From: Alcanivorax sp. DG881
GTDB taxonomy: Bacteria > Pseudomonadota > Gammaproteobacteria > Pseudomonadales > Alcanivoracaceae
Length of the DNA stretch: 64,000 bases
Direction: 5' to 3'
Assembly (NCBI RefSeq): GCF_000155615.1
Contig: NZ_DS989915.1
Location: 3,401,153-3,465,152, forward strand
In this document: positions 20,000-28,992 of the stretch, piece by piece
Layout: the number at the start of each line of letters is the position of its first letter
Position numbering within the stretch: position 1 is the first letter of the stretch
Notes under the pieces: model-generated
Databases searched by the model: none
Seen by the model: the letters and a program-made list of their open reading frames with translations, nothing else
What the model was told of the DNA's origin: nothing
Program-made: the position numbers and the translations under genes

Positions 20000-20008
20000 T
20001 GTGGATAA
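20000..20008 (-). promoter_or_regulatory. Perfect DnaA box upstream of nrdA
   Basis: TGTGGATAA, the complement of the consensus TTATCCACA, lies 366 bp upstream of the nrdA start. In E. coli DnaA binds the nrdAB promoter and links dNTP supply to replication; a perfect 9-mer in the corresponding gap suggests the same here. A single 9-mer can occur by chance. Confidence 0.45.
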
Positions 20009-20059
20009 CCTGTGGGGCGATGTGGGTGCAATTAGGGTGCTTTTTTTCTGTGCAGACAC

Positions 20060-20082
20060 ATACTAGATATAGTGTTTGTCAA
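20060..20082 (-). promoter_or_regulatory. Candidate nrdAB promoter with NrdR box
   Basis: Read toward nrdA, TTGACA (complement of 20077-20082) is followed by ACACTATATCTAGTAT (complement of 20060-20075). The latter matches the NrdR consensus acaCwAtATaTwGtgt at about 14 of 16 positions and overlaps the -35 to -10 region, the usual place for NrdR repression. A clear second NrdR box at the expected spacing was not found. A second possible promoter (TTGCAA/TATAAC) lies nearer nrdA around 19952-19977. Confidence 0.5.
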
Positions 20083-20299
20083 TGGGGAAAAACGGTCACG
20101 TGGTGCACTGTGTGCAGGCAGGGGGCGCCATGCGAAAGCGCGGTATGGCGGTTGTTTGTACGATGGGCAGCCCGAGAGGTTGCCGTGCACAGCGTGTATG
20201 CGTATAAACATCCGATAGGGATACGTTTGTTACAGTTCGCCGGGTTGGCGCTGAAACAAAACGACAATAACGATACAAATTCAAAAGGATAAGGACGGG

Positions 20300-21022
20300 A
20301 TGACAACGGTGCAGGATAACCCGCCAGCCATCATGATCGTAGAAGACGACGAGCGTCTTGCCGATTTAACCTGTGAATATCTTCAAAGCAACGGCCTGGA
20401 TGTCACGGTCGTCAGCGACGGTGAAGAAGCCATTCGCCGTATTCGTGCAGAACAACCGGATCTGGTGGTGCTGGATCTGATGCTGCCCGGCGCCGACGGC
20501 CTGACGGTATGCCGTGAAGTGCGCAGTGCCTACAAGAATCCCATCCTCATGCTGACCGCTCGCACGGATGACATGGATCAGGTGCTGGGGCTGGAAATGG
20601 GCGCGGATGACTACGTGGCCAAACCGGTGAAACCCCGCGTGTTGCTGGCACGGATTCGTGCCCTGTTGCGCCGGGTGGAAACCGACAGCGAACGCGACAA
20701 CTCCCCGGCCCGTCTGGAATTTGGCGCCCTGGTGATCGACAACTCTGCCCGGGAAGTAACCCTGGCGGGTGAGTCGGTGGACCTGACCAGCGCCGAATAT
20801 GACTTACTCTGGTTGCTGGCGTCCAATGCGGGCACGGTGCTGTCACGGGAAACGATTTTCGAGAAACTGCGCGGCATTCAATATGACGGTCAGGATCGTT
20901 CTATTGATGTACGCATTTCCCGGATTCGCCCGAAAGTGGGGGACGACCCGGAAAATCCCAAGCGCATCAAGACGGTGCGTTCCAAGGGCTATCTGTTCGT
21001 CAAGGAAATCGGCGCGGCATAA
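20300..21022 (+). CDS. rstA: OmpR-family response regulator, RstA-like
   Basis: A 240-aa two-component regulator. The receiver domain has the acidic pocket Glu15-Asp16-Asp17, phospho-acceptor Asp59 in VVLDLMLPG, the conserved Thr in MLTART, and Lys in YVAKPVKP. The C-terminal winged helix runs from about 135 (LTSAEYDLLWLLASNAGTVLSRETIFEKLRG ... VRSKGYLF). AAGGACGGG precedes the ATG. The downstream gene, 45 bp on, is its cognate kinase. The name RstA is by overall resemblance and by its pairing with an RstB-like kinase; the signal sensed here is not known. Confidence 0.85.
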   Translation: MTTVQDNPPAIMIVEDDERLADLTCEYLQSNGLDVTVVSDGEEAIRRIRAEQPDLVVLDLMLPGADGLTVCREVRSAYKNPILMLTARTDDMDQVLGLEMGADDYVAKPVKPRVLLARIRALLRRVETDSERDNSPARLEFGALVIDNSAREVTLAGESVDLTSAEYDLLWLLASNAGTVLSRETIFEKLRGIQYDGQDRSIDVRISRIRPKVGDDPENPKRIKTVRSKGYLFVKEIGAA

Positions 21023-21067
21023 CGGCTGCTTTGGCCGTCGCGGCGCAGGGATGACGCTGGGTGACGT

Positions 21068-22684
21068 TTGAATAGTATTTTCCTGAGGCTCTACGGGGGC
21101 CTGCTGCTGGCGCTGTGTTTTATCGGCGCCATCACCTATGGCGCCGTGGAGCTGGTGAACAGCTATCGATCCGATCTGTACCGGGAGAAAATGGCCCGCG
21201 GTACCTTCTTCCTGATGGCGGAGGGCTACCAGCGCTATGAAGCCGGGGAGCGTGATCGCTGGAGCCAGGTGCTCAGCAAGCTGTTCGGTGCAGAGATAGG
21301 CCTGAAGTCCCGCGAGGAGCTGGCGCTGGGCTACCGGGAAACCCTGCATCTGGAAGATGGCCTGGTGGTCATGCGCCTGAATGACGATGAAGGCTACGCC
21401 GACATTCTGTTCCAGATCCCCGACGAAGACGCCTATATCAACACACGCATGACCAAAGTGTCCGAGCAACAGGCCCGGGCCACGGCGGTGTTGATCCTCA
21501 ATCATTTGTCGCATTTTCAGGAGTCCGAGTGGGCTTCGGCACTGGCTGATCTACAGCATCAATTCGGTTATCCCCTGACACTGGTTCAGCGTGATGACGT
21601 TTCCCTGGATGGTGAGCAGGAGCAGCGTCTCAACCGCCGTGAGGTGGTCATTGCCCTGGATGACAGTACCCGCAGCGATTCCAGCATCCGCATTTATGCG
21701 CCGGTGGCGCAGACTGGCAAGCTGCTGATGATCGGCCCACTAAGCCTGTTTGATCAATTCCCCATTGAACTGTTGCTGATTGCCGGGGCCACCAGCTTGC
21801 TGGCGGTGGCGCTGGCCACCTACCTGCAGGTGAGCCCGTTGCAACGGCGGCTGAAACAACTCGACGGTGCGGTGAGTCAGCTGGGCAGTGGGGATCTGGG
21901 GGCCTATGCCAATATTGAAGGCAGTGATGCCATCGGCCAGGTGGCGGCGACCTTTAATGGCATGACGGCGCACATTCGCCGGCTTATTGAATCCCAGCGG
22001 GAGATGACCCGGGCGGTGAGCCATGAGCTTCGCACCCCGGTGGCGCGCCTGCGTTTTGGCCTGGAGATGCTGGCGGATATCGAGTCGGCGGAGCGGCGCC
22101 GTGAAAAGCTCAATGCCATGGATCACGATATCGAACAGCTGGATCAGTTGATCGACGAAATTCTGACCTATGCTCGCTTGGAGCAGGGTACGCCCAATAT
22201 CGAATTCCAGCCGGTGGTGATTGGCGAGCTGTGCGAGCAATTGCGCGATGAGCTGGAAACCATCCGCGATGAAACCGCCATCGCTGTGGCGAATCCCTAT
22301 CCGACCCTGGAAGTGGAAGCGGAAGAGCGTTACCTGCACCGGGTGTTGCAGAACCTGGTGACCAATGCCCTGCGCTATGCCCAATCGCGCATTGTCATGC
22401 GAGTGGAAGAGAGCGAGGATCAGGTGGTGATCCATGTGGATGATGATGGCCCCGGCATTCCTGAGCACGAACGCGAGCGAGTGTTCAAACCCTTTGCCCG
22501 GCTGGATAAAAGCCGTCACCGGGCCAGCGGCGGCTATGGTCTGGGCCTGTCCATCGTGAAGCGGATTGTGGATTGGCACGGCGGAGAAATCCGCGTGGAT
22601 GAAAGCCCGGAAGGCGGTGCCCGCTTTACCGTGACCTTGCCCAAGAGCCAACAGGGCCAGCATGTGCTGGGCCGGATGAGCTAG
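21068..22684 (+). CDS. rstB: Sensor histidine kinase, RstB-like
   Basis: A 538-aa inner-membrane kinase starting at TTG 21068 (NSIFLRLYGGLLLALCFIGAI), which gives the family-typical first transmembrane helix immediately. A periplasmic domain of about 215 residues follows, then a second helix around residues 235-255 (LLLIAGATSLLAVALATYL). A HAMP domain, the dimerisation helix with phospho-His319 (AVSHELRTPVARLRF) and an ATPase with N, G1 and G2 boxes (NLVTNALRYA, VDDDGPGIPE, GGYGLGLSIVKRI) complete it. No ATG start is possible in frame at this position. It is probably an operon with the regulator upstream. Confidence 0.87.
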   Translation: MNSIFLRLYGGLLLALCFIGAITYGAVELVNSYRSDLYREKMARGTFFLMAEGYQRYEAGERDRWSQVLSKLFGAEIGLKSREELALGYRETLHLEDGLVVMRLNDDEGYADILFQIPDEDAYINTRMTKVSEQQARATAVLILNHLSHFQESEWASALADLQHQFGYPLTLVQRDDVSLDGEQEQRLNRREVVIALDDSTRSDSSIRIYAPVAQTGKLLMIGPLSLFDQFPIELLLIAGATSLLAVALATYLQVSPLQRRLKQLDGAVSQLGSGDLGAYANIEGSDAIGQVAATFNGMTAHIRRLIESQREMTRAVSHELRTPVARLRFGLEMLADIESAERRREKLNAMDHDIEQLDQLIDEILTYARLEQGTPNIEFQPVVIGELCEQLRDELETIRDETAIAVANPYPTLEVEAEERYLHRVLQNLVTNALRYAQSRIVMRVEESEDQVVIHVDDDGPGIPEHERERVFKPFARLDKSRHRASGGYGLGLSIVKRIVDWHGGEIRVDESPEGGARFTVTLPKSQQGQHVLGRMS

Positions 22685-22904
22685 GCGAATAGTGACCCCG
22701 TTAAGGGTGATGGCGTCGGGCGACAGTACGATATCGTCGGGAGAGCGCAGGCCAGCCCAAGCCCGCAATGGCCGATAAGGTCTATCGGGTTGGCCGTTAT
22801 CGTGCAATCTGTCATCTGGCCTTCATTTAAAATACGCTTCCCGTGGTATCTCGCGGTGTTTGTTTGATCCCGCCCCCCATACTGATAACAAGGTTAGCCG
22901 AGTC

Positions 22905-24395
22905 ATGTCTTATATCCTTTCCATCGACCAGGGGACCACCAGTTCCCGCGCCATTGTTTTTGATGCCAGTGGCCGTGCCTGTGGGCAGGCGCAGAAAGAG
23001 TTTCGTCAGCATTTCCCCCAGGATGGCTGGGTGGAACATGACGCCATGGAAATCTGGAATGACACTCTGGCCATGTGTCAGCAAGCCTTGCGCAATGCCC
23101 GGGTAGAGGCGCAGCAGCTGGCGGCCATTGGTATTACCAACCAGCGCGAAACCACCGTGCTGTGGGATCGGGAAACCGGCGACCCGCTGGCCAAAGCCAT
23201 TGTCTGGCAAGACCGGCGTACCGCGTCCACCTGCGAGGCGCTGCGTGATCAGGGCCATGAAGACCAGGTGCGCAGCAAAACCGGGTTGTTGCTGGACCCG
23301 TATTTCTCTGCCACCAAGCTGGCCTGGCTGCTGGATAACGTGCCTGGCGCCCGCCAGCGTGCCGAGGCCGGTGAACTGGCGTTTGGCACCATTGATAGCT
23401 GGCTGCTGTGGCAGCTGACCCGCGGCAAGGTACACGCCACCGACGCCACCAATGCCTCACGGACCCTGTTGTTCAATATCCACGAGCAGTGCTGGGATGA
23501 GGCGTTGCTGGCCTTGTTCAATGTGCCTGCGTCGGTGTTGCCGGACGTGCGTGACAGTGCCGCAGACTTTGGTACCACCTGCCCGGAACTGCTGGGCGCA
23601 GCCGTGCCGGTGGCCGGCATTGCCGGCGACCAGCAGGCGGCGCTGGTGGGGCAGGCTTGCTTTGCCCCGGGGATGGTGAAAAGCACCTATGGCACCGGCT
23701 GCTTCATGGTCATGAATACCGGCGAGGCGGTGGAATCCCATAACCGTTTGCTGACCACCGTGGGGTATCGCCTGAATGGCAAGACAACCTATGCGCTGGA
23801 AGGCTCCATCTTTGTGGCGGGTGCGGCGATCCAGTGGCTGCGCGATGGCCTCAACCTGATTCGCGATGCCAGCGAAACTGAAGCCCTGGCCCGCCGTGCC
23901 GGTTCCGCCGGCGGGGTGTACCTGGTGCCGGCCTTTACCGGTCTGGGAGCGCCCTGGTGGGACCCCCATGCCCGGGGAGCCTTGACGGGGCTGACCCGCG
24001 ACACCGGGATTGCGGAGGTGGTAACGGCGGGGCTGGAAGCGGTGTGCTATCAGTCCCGGGATCTTCTCGATGCCATGGCGGCGGATTGTGGCACCCGACC
24101 GACCACCCTGCGGGTGGACGGGGGCATGGTGGTAAACAACTGGTTGAGCCAGACGTTGTCGGATGTGCTGGGCGTCTGTGTGGACCGCCCGGTGGTGACC
24201 GAAACCACGGCTCTCGGCGCAGCTTATCTGGCGGGCCTGGGGGTCGGGCTATATACATCACTGGATGCCGTGGCTGAGCAATGGCGCTGTGAACGGGAGT
24301 TTTCCCCCCAACTGGATGAACCGGAGCGCCAGAAACGGTATGAGGGCTGGCGGGATGCCGTCGCTCGGGTCTGTCAGGCTTCGCCGGGTGCCTGA
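22905..24395 (+). CDS. glpK: Glycerol kinase
   Basis: A 496-aa FGGY-family kinase phosphorylating glycerol to sn-glycerol-3-phosphate. Family landmarks are [14 protein letters not shown] (phosphate-1), [49 protein letters not shown] and the late [13 protein letters not shown] (adenosine-binding). ATG 22905 is chosen because [14 protein letters not shown] is the family start; the frame is open to 22860. No glpF, glpD or glpR lies nearby, so glycerol uptake genes are elsewhere. It may recycle glycerol from storage lipids or phospholipid turnover. Confidence 0.95.
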   Translation: MSYILSIDQGTTSSRAIVFDASGRACGQAQKEFRQHFPQDGWVEHDAMEIWNDTLAMCQQALRNARVEAQQLAAIGITNQRETTVLWDRETGDPLAKAIVWQDRRTASTCEALRDQGHEDQVRSKTGLLLDPYFSATKLAWLLDNVPGARQRAEAGELAFGTIDSWLLWQLTRGKVHATDATNASRTLLFNIHEQCWDEALLALFNVPASVLPDVRDSAADFGTTCPELLGAAVPVAGIAGDQQAALVGQACFAPGMVKSTYGTGCFMVMNTGEAVESHNRLLTTVGYRLNGKTTYALEGSIFVAGAAIQWLRDGLNLIRDASETEALARRAGSAGGVYLVPAFTGLGAPWWDPHARGALTGLTRDTGIAEVVTAGLEAVCYQSRDLLDAMAADCGTRPTTLRVDGGMVVNNWLSQTLSDVLGVCVDRPVVTETTALGAAYLAGLGVGLYTSLDAVAEQWRCEREFSPQLDEPERQKRYEGWRDAVARVCQASPGA

Positions 24396-24594
24396 GAACA
24401 GTAAATGGCATAAAAATCAGGGGTTTTGCCGTCGGTAAAATGCGTTTTACAACGATGAGCGGTTCGGTTTAGGGGATGGTCAAACTGTGACGGAGTAGGC
24501 ACTTGGTATTACTATTGGTTCAATATTAATACTAATTTGCTATCAGTTGGTGCGGTTGCTAGTGGGAGAGGGGCGCACCGAATCGGGAATCCGC

Positions 24595-25698
24595 ATGGAT
24601 CAAACGTTACCGCTCCACCCTGTGGCCTTGCAGTCGCAACGGCTACGCCGCGTGCTCTTCGCTATCCTCGCGGGAGGTGGTGCGCATACGCTACTTTGCT
24701 GGATTGCCTTGCAGCTGGATTTTTTCCGCGGTGGCGAGGTTCTTTTCTATTCTCTTTTTGCTGGCCTCTGGGCCGGGCATCTGCTGTTTATTCTGTTCAT
24801 GTTGGTGGGGCTGAACCGCCGGCTATCCGAACCTTCCATGATCATGCCGCTGATGGTGTGGTCCACCACCGGGCTGCTGGTGACTGCCCTGGTCGTCGAT
24901 CAGGTGCGTCTGTGCATCATGCTGATTTTCTTTGCCATTGTTCAGATGGGGGTGTTGCAGGCGTCGCTACGGCAATTCCTCGCCCTGGCCGGGTATTGCG
25001 TGCTGGGTTACGCGGTGGTGCTGGGGGTTGTTTGTGTGTACTGGCCGGAAGTGGTGGATGTTCGCGGCGAGTGGATCCAGTGGGGCCTGTTCAGTGTCAT
25101 GGTGCTGGCGGCCATGCTGGTGGCGTCAGAAATTTCCACCATCCGCTTCCAGCTGGGGAGGCGTAATCAGCAACTGGGGCAAATTGTTGAACGCATTCAC
25201 GACATGGCGGTGAAAGACGAGCTGACCGGTTTTTACCGTCGTCGCCATGCCATGGAACTGCTGAGCAAGGCGTGTGGGCAATCCGCTCGCGGTGCCTATC
25301 AATTGGGGGTGGTGTACCTGGATCTGGACCATTTCAAAAAAACCAATGATCAGTATGGCCATCGCATGGGCGACCTGGTGCTGCAGCGCTTTGCGGACGT
25401 GACACAGCGTCACCTGACCAATCAGGACTTCGCCGCCCGTCTGGGTGGGGAGGAGTTCATGTTGGTGTTGCCGGTGAGTGACCCTGAGGAGGCGCGTAAT
25501 CTGGTGGAGGGCATCCTGATGGGCATGCGCAGTCAGCGTTTCAAGGATGCGCCCGGGTTGGTGGTTACGGTTTCCGGAGGGCTGGCCATGCTGAATCACG
25601 GTGAGACGCCTGCGCAGTTGATCAGGCGGGCGGATCAGGCGCTGTACCGGGCCAAGGAAACCGGACGCGATAGATTGATTGTCGGGGAGAAGGAATGA
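24595..25698 (+). CDS. Membrane diguanylate cyclase (GGDEF), first of a tandem pair
   Basis: A 367-aa protein. Five or six hydrophobic helices occupy residues about 20-185 with no recognised sensor family. A short linker helix (RRNQQLGQIVERIHDMAVKDELTGFYRRRHAME) leads to a GGDEF domain with metal site YLDLDHFKKTNDQYGH and active-site loop LGGEEF. The inhibitory I-site, RxxD five residues before GGEEF, reads TNQD here, so the product-inhibition Arg is missing. ATG 24595 is preferred over the upstream TTG 24547. Its stop overlaps the start of a second DGC by ATGA. It should make c-di-GMP at the inner membrane. Confidence 0.88.
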   Translation: MDQTLPLHPVALQSQRLRRVLFAILAGGGAHTLLCWIALQLDFFRGGEVLFYSLFAGLWAGHLLFILFMLVGLNRRLSEPSMIMPLMVWSTTGLLVTALVVDQVRLCIMLIFFAIVQMGVLQASLRQFLALAGYCVLGYAVVLGVVCVYWPEVVDVRGEWIQWGLFSVMVLAAMLVASEISTIRFQLGRRNQQLGQIVERIHDMAVKDELTGFYRRRHAMELLSKACGQSARGAYQLGVVYLDLDHFKKTNDQYGHRMGDLVLQRFADVTQRHLTNQDFAARLGGEEFMLVLPVSDPEEARNLVEGILMGMRSQRFKDAPGLVVTVSGGLAMLNHGETPAQLIRRADQALYRAKETGRDRLIVGEKE

Positions 25699-26798
25699 AT
25701 CAGGATCTCCACCAGGCAGAAAAACTGACGCTGAGTGAAAAGCGCCTGATGCAACGCCATAGCCGTTCGGCCATGGCGATTATGGCCATGCATACCTTGC
25801 TCTGTGTGGTCTATTTTCAACTGGGTTATATGCACATCGCGCTGCCGGAAGCGCTGGTGCTGGTGTCGTTGATCTGGATTTCCCTGTTGGCGTACCAACT
25901 GTTGATGGCAACCGGTGTTACCTTGAATCTTCGTGAGCCAAGCCTGTCGCTGCCGTTGATTCTGTATTTCACCGGGGTGTTCATGGTGTCGGGGTATTAC
26001 GTGGATGAGTTTCGACTCAGCGTGGTGACCCTGTTTTTTGCGGCGTTATTGATGGTGTCGTTCCGCCTGAGTGGCAAAGTGATGATTGCGGTGGCGTTTC
26101 TGGCCAGTGCGGCCTATGCGCTGATGCTGTGGGTGGCACTGATGGATCGCTGGGTGCAGTTGAGCCTGTCGGTGGAGCTGTTGCAATGGCTGGTGTTCGC
26201 CATGATTTCGGTCAGCTTTGCGGTTACCGGTGGGGGCGTAAACCGCCTGCGGAATGCGCTGGCAGAAAAAAACCGGGAGCTGGCCAACGCGGTGGAAAAG
26301 GTGCGGGAAATGGCCATCCGTGATGATCTCACGGGGTTGTTTAATCGTCGCCACCTACTGGAAATTCTGGAGCGCCAGCGCGCCCTGTCTGACGGCAAGG
26401 GGGTGCCATTTGCCGTGTGCTACGTGGACCTGGATCACTTCAAGAAGATCAACGACCGGCACGGTCATGACTGGGGCGACCGGGTGCTGCGCCAGTTTTC
26501 CGAGCTGGCGTTATCGGGCATGCGTGATGGTGACTACTTTGGTCGCCTGGGCGGGGAAGAGTTCTTGTTGGTGTTGCCGCAAAGTGATGCCCACGGCGCC
26601 CTGCTGGTGGCTGAACGTCTGCGTCAGCGTTGGCGTGAACAGCGTTTCGATGCCCAGGGCGGCCCGGCCACTGTCAGCCTGTCTGTGGGTGTGGCGGATT
26701 ATCGGGATGGCGAAAGTGTCGATGAGCTGCTTAACCGGGCCGATCAGGGTTTGTACAAGGCCAAGTCCGGGGGGCGGGATCAGAGTCAGGTGGCATGA
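25695..26798 (+). CDS. Membrane diguanylate cyclase (GGDEF), second of a tandem pair
   Basis: Also exactly 367 aa and of the same architecture as its upstream neighbour: hydrophobic helices in residues about 25-180, linker RLRNALAEKNRELANAVEKV, then GGDEF with DDLTGLFNRRHLLEIL, YVDLDHFKKINDRHGHDW and LGGEEFLLVLP. Unlike the first, it keeps a canonical I-site RDGD five residues before GGEEF, so it should be feedback-inhibited by c-di-GMP. Equal length, parallel layout and the 4-nt ATGA overlap point to an old tandem duplication with divergence in allosteric control. The gene is followed by a repeat element. Confidence 0.88.
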   Translation: MNQDLHQAEKLTLSEKRLMQRHSRSAMAIMAMHTLLCVVYFQLGYMHIALPEALVLVSLIWISLLAYQLLMATGVTLNLREPSLSLPLILYFTGVFMVSGYYVDEFRLSVVTLFFAALLMVSFRLSGKVMIAVAFLASAAYALMLWVALMDRWVQLSLSVELLQWLVFAMISVSFAVTGGGVNRLRNALAEKNRELANAVEKVREMAIRDDLTGLFNRRHLLEILERQRALSDGKGVPFAVCYVDLDHFKKINDRHGHDWGDRVLRQFSELALSGMRDGDYFGRLGGEEFLLVLPQSDAHGALLVAERLRQRWREQRFDAQGGPATVSLSVGVADYRDGESVDELLNRADQGLYKAKSGGRDQSQVA

Positions 26799-26805
26799 AA
26801 AGGCA

Positions 26806-26959
26806 GTTAATAGTTAATAATGAATAATTAATAGTTACGCGGAAAAAGTTGGTGGTTTTGAACCGCAAGAGGCCGCGTCCTGAGCTTGGGCGCGGCCTCC
26901 TGGTATGTGCAGACAACGATTAGTCTGGTCGCGAGTTATTAACTATTCATTATTAATTG
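26806..26959. repeat. Two-hairpin repeat element with AT-rich inverted ends, copy 1
   Basis: The left end (26806-26842) and right end (26930-26959) share, in inverted orientation, a TTAATAATGAATA-TTAATA core ending in CGCG. Inside are a small hairpin GGTT-TTG-AACC (26854-26864) and a larger one with GAGGCCGCGTCC (26869-26880) against GGGCGCGGCCTC (26888-26899). It lies between convergent genes (the second DGC and the ABC ATPase) and its right end encodes the last residues and stop of the ATPase. Related copies are at 61746-61889 and from 63932. It may act as a bidirectional terminator as well as a mobile-derived repeat. Confidence 0.7.
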
Positions 26960-27998
26960 AAAAAGTGACCAAATGCTTGGTGCCCAGCCGCACATGCAGG
27001 TTGTCGCCTTCCACCACATTGGTGTGGCTGTCGGTCTGGCAGAGCAGGGTTTCGTTGGCGCCAACCCGCAGGTGGTAGAGGATGCTGGCGCCGGTGAACT
27101 GGCGCCGGGTGACGGGGAGCGCCAGGGGGGCGGATTCGTCGGCGATCACGTCTTCCGGGCGCAGTAGCACTTCTACTTCAGTGCCCGGTTGCAGGGGGGT
27201 ATGGCTGCGGCCGGTGACATCGCCCAGGGTGGTGTGAACGGTGTTGCCATCACGCACGGTGCCGCGCAGGAAGGTGCCATAACCGGCGAACTCTGCCACG
27301 AACCGGTTCGCCGGCGCGTGGTAAATGTTATAGGGCGTATCCCATTGCTCCAGGTGGCCCTGTTGCATGACGCCGACCCGGTCGGCCAGCGCAAAGGCTT
27401 CTTCCTGGTCGTGGGTCACCAGCAGGGTGGTGACCTTTTCCTGACGCAGGATGTCTCCCAGTTCCTGGGCCAGAGCCCGGCGCAGATCCAGGTCCAGGCT
27501 GGAAAAGGGCTCATCCAGCAATAGCAGGGCGGGCTGGGGGGCCAGTGCCCGGGCCAGCGCCACGCGCTGTTGTTGGCCCCCGGAGAGTTCGTGGGGGTAG
27601 CGTTGCTCCAGGCCGCTGAGCCGTACCCGCTGCAGGCTCGCGTGTACCCGCTCTTCGCGTTCCTCCCGGCTTTGCTGTCGCAGGCCGAAAGCCACGTTGT
27701 TTGCCACGGTGAGATGAGGAAACAGGGCATGTTCCTGGAATACCATGCCCAGGCCGCGCTGGTTGGGAGGCAGCTGACGGTGGGGGCCGGAGACCTGTTT
27801 TCCCTGAATGCTGATAGAGCCGGCGGTTACCGGTTCCAGCCCGGCGATGGCACGCAATGTGGTGGTCTTGCCACAGCCGCTGGGGCCCAGCAGGCAGGCA
27901 ATTTCCCCCGCCGCCAGTTCCAGTTTTAACCCCTTTACCACGGTTTGCTGGTGATAGCCGCAAGCCAGGTTTTCAAGGCGCAGTAGTGGCTCTTTCAT
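26943..27998 (-). CDS. ABC transporter ATP-binding protein, FbpC/PotA-like
   Basis: A 351-aa ATPase of the importer class used for Fe3+, polyamine or related solutes. It has Walker A GPSGCGKTTT, Q-loop MVFQEHALFPHLTV, signature LSGGQQQRVALARAL, Walker B LLLLDEPFSSLD and H-loop THDQEEA, followed by a C-terminal TOBE-like region from about residue 235 (VLLRPEDVI). The ATG at 27998 (MKEPLLRLENLACGY) is preferred over an upstream frame. No permease or binding-protein gene is adjacent. The gene follows argF by 85 bp on the same strand. The final codons (SINNE, stop) lie within the AT-rich inverted end of a dispersed repeat, so the natural C-terminus may have been replaced. Confidence 0.85.
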   Translation of the reverse strand: MKEPLLRLENLACGYHQQTVVKGLKLELAAGEIACLLGPSGCGKTTTLRAIAGLEPVTAGSISIQGKQVSGPHRQLPPNQRGLGMVFQEHALFPHLTVANNVAFGLRQQSREEREERVHASLQRVRLSGLEQRYPHELSGGQQQRVALARALAPQPALLLLDEPFSSLDLDLRRALAQELGDILRQEKVTTLLVTHDQEEAFALADRVGVMQQGHLEQWDTPYNIYHAPANRFVAEFAGYGTFLRGTVRDGNTVHTTLGDVTGRSHTPLQPGTEVEVLLRPEDVIADESAPLALPVTRRQFTGASILYHLRVGANETLLCQTDSHTNVVEGDNLHVRLGTKHLVTFSINNE

Positions 27999-28014
27999 GG
28001 TCGTGCGCTCCAGG

Positions 28015-28083
28015 CGTCCCGCTGTACGCAGCACGGGGCGATGCCCGCGTGCTGTGCCTCGCATGGTGCGTGCAGCGTTGCCA
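28015..28083. repeat. GC-rich palindromic repeat between argF and the ABC ATPase gene
   Basis: Words such as GCAGCACGGGGC, GCCCGCGTGCTGTGC and GTGCGTGCAGCG are arranged as imperfect inversions in the 85-bp spacer. They resemble the GCACGC-type repeats at 3548 and 35897. No gene is seen. Confidence 0.4.
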
Positions 28084-28992
28084 TCAATGCTGCCCGGTGA
28101 GCAGGAATTCCAGCAGGGCTTTCTGGGCGTGCAAGCGGTTTTCGGCTTCGTCCCACACCACGGCGCGAGGGTCGTCCATCATTTCATGACTGACTTCCTC
28201 GCCGCGGTGGGCTGGCAGGCAGTGCATGAACAGCGCATCCGGGTCGGCCCTGTCCATCAACTCCGGGGTGACCTGATAACCGTCAAAGGCGTTCAGGCGT
28301 GTTTGCTGTTCGTCTTCCTGCCCCATGGACGCCCACACATCGGTGACGACCAGGTGAGCGCCCTGCACGGCGGTGGCCACGTCCGGCTCCAGGCTGACCC
28401 GGTCCGGGTAACGGCCCAGCAGATCGCTGTCCGGGGTGAAGCCATCCGGGCTGCTGATCACCAGTTCGAAATCAAACTGGTTGGCGGCGTTGATGTAGCT
28501 GGCACACATGTTGTTGCCATCGCCGACCCACACCACTTTCTTGCCCTGAATGCTGCCGCGGTGCTCCACATAGGTCTGCATGTCGGCCAGCAACTGGCAG
28601 GGGTGAAAGTCGTCGGTGAGGGCGTTGATCACCGGTACCGCAGAGTGGTCGGCAAACGTCTGCAGGGTGGCGTGGTCAAAGGTGCGAATCATCACCGCGT
28701 CGACCATGCGTGACAGTACCCGGGCGGAATCCTCGATCGGTTCGCCGCGGCCCAGCTGGGTGTCACGGGGTGACAGGAAAATGCTGGAACCACCGAAATG
28801 GGTCATCGCCACTTCGAAGGAAACACGGGTGCGGGTGGATGATTTTTCGAAAATCATGCCCAGCGTTTTGCCCTGCAGTGGCTCGTGGTGCTGACCATTG
28901 CGCAGCATGGTTTTCAGCTCGATGGCGCGCTGAATCAGGTAGCCGAGCTCATCCGGAGTGAGGTCGGTGAGGGTCAGGAAATGACGGGTCAT
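28084..28992 (-). CDS. argF: Ornithine carbamoyltransferase (anabolic)
   Basis: A 302-aa enzyme joining carbamoyl phosphate and ornithine to give citrulline. The carbamoyl-phosphate loop is SSTRTR (51-56), with HPCQLLAD, and the ornithine-binding segments are [17 protein letters not shown] and [13 protein letters not shown]. Length is typical of the short anabolic form. Its ATG overlaps the argD stop by ATGA (28989-28992), so argD-argF form a translationally coupled pair. argG is about 9 kb away on the other strand. Confidence 0.96.
   Translation of the reverse strand: MTRHFLTLTDLTPDELGYLIQRAIELKTMLRNGQHHEPLQGKTLGMIFEKSSTRTRVSFEVAMTHFGGSSIFLSPRDTQLGRGEPIEDSARVLSRMVDAVMIRTFDHATLQTFADHSAVPVINALTDDFHPCQLLADMQTYVEHRGSIQGKKVVWVGDGNNMCASYINAANQFDFELVISSPDGFTPDSDLLGRYPDRVSLEPDVATAVQGAHLVVTDVWASMGQEDEQQTRLNAFDGYQVTPELMDRADPDALFMHCLPAHRGEEVSHEMMDDPRAVVWDEAENRLHAQKALLEFLLTGQH

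Noticed and set aside
21740..22807. 355-codon minus-strand frame starting in the rstB-glpK gap
   Set aside because: The first 40 residues lie outside rstB and look protein-like, but the rest is antisense to the kinase domain and shows no family; no ribosome site is clear.
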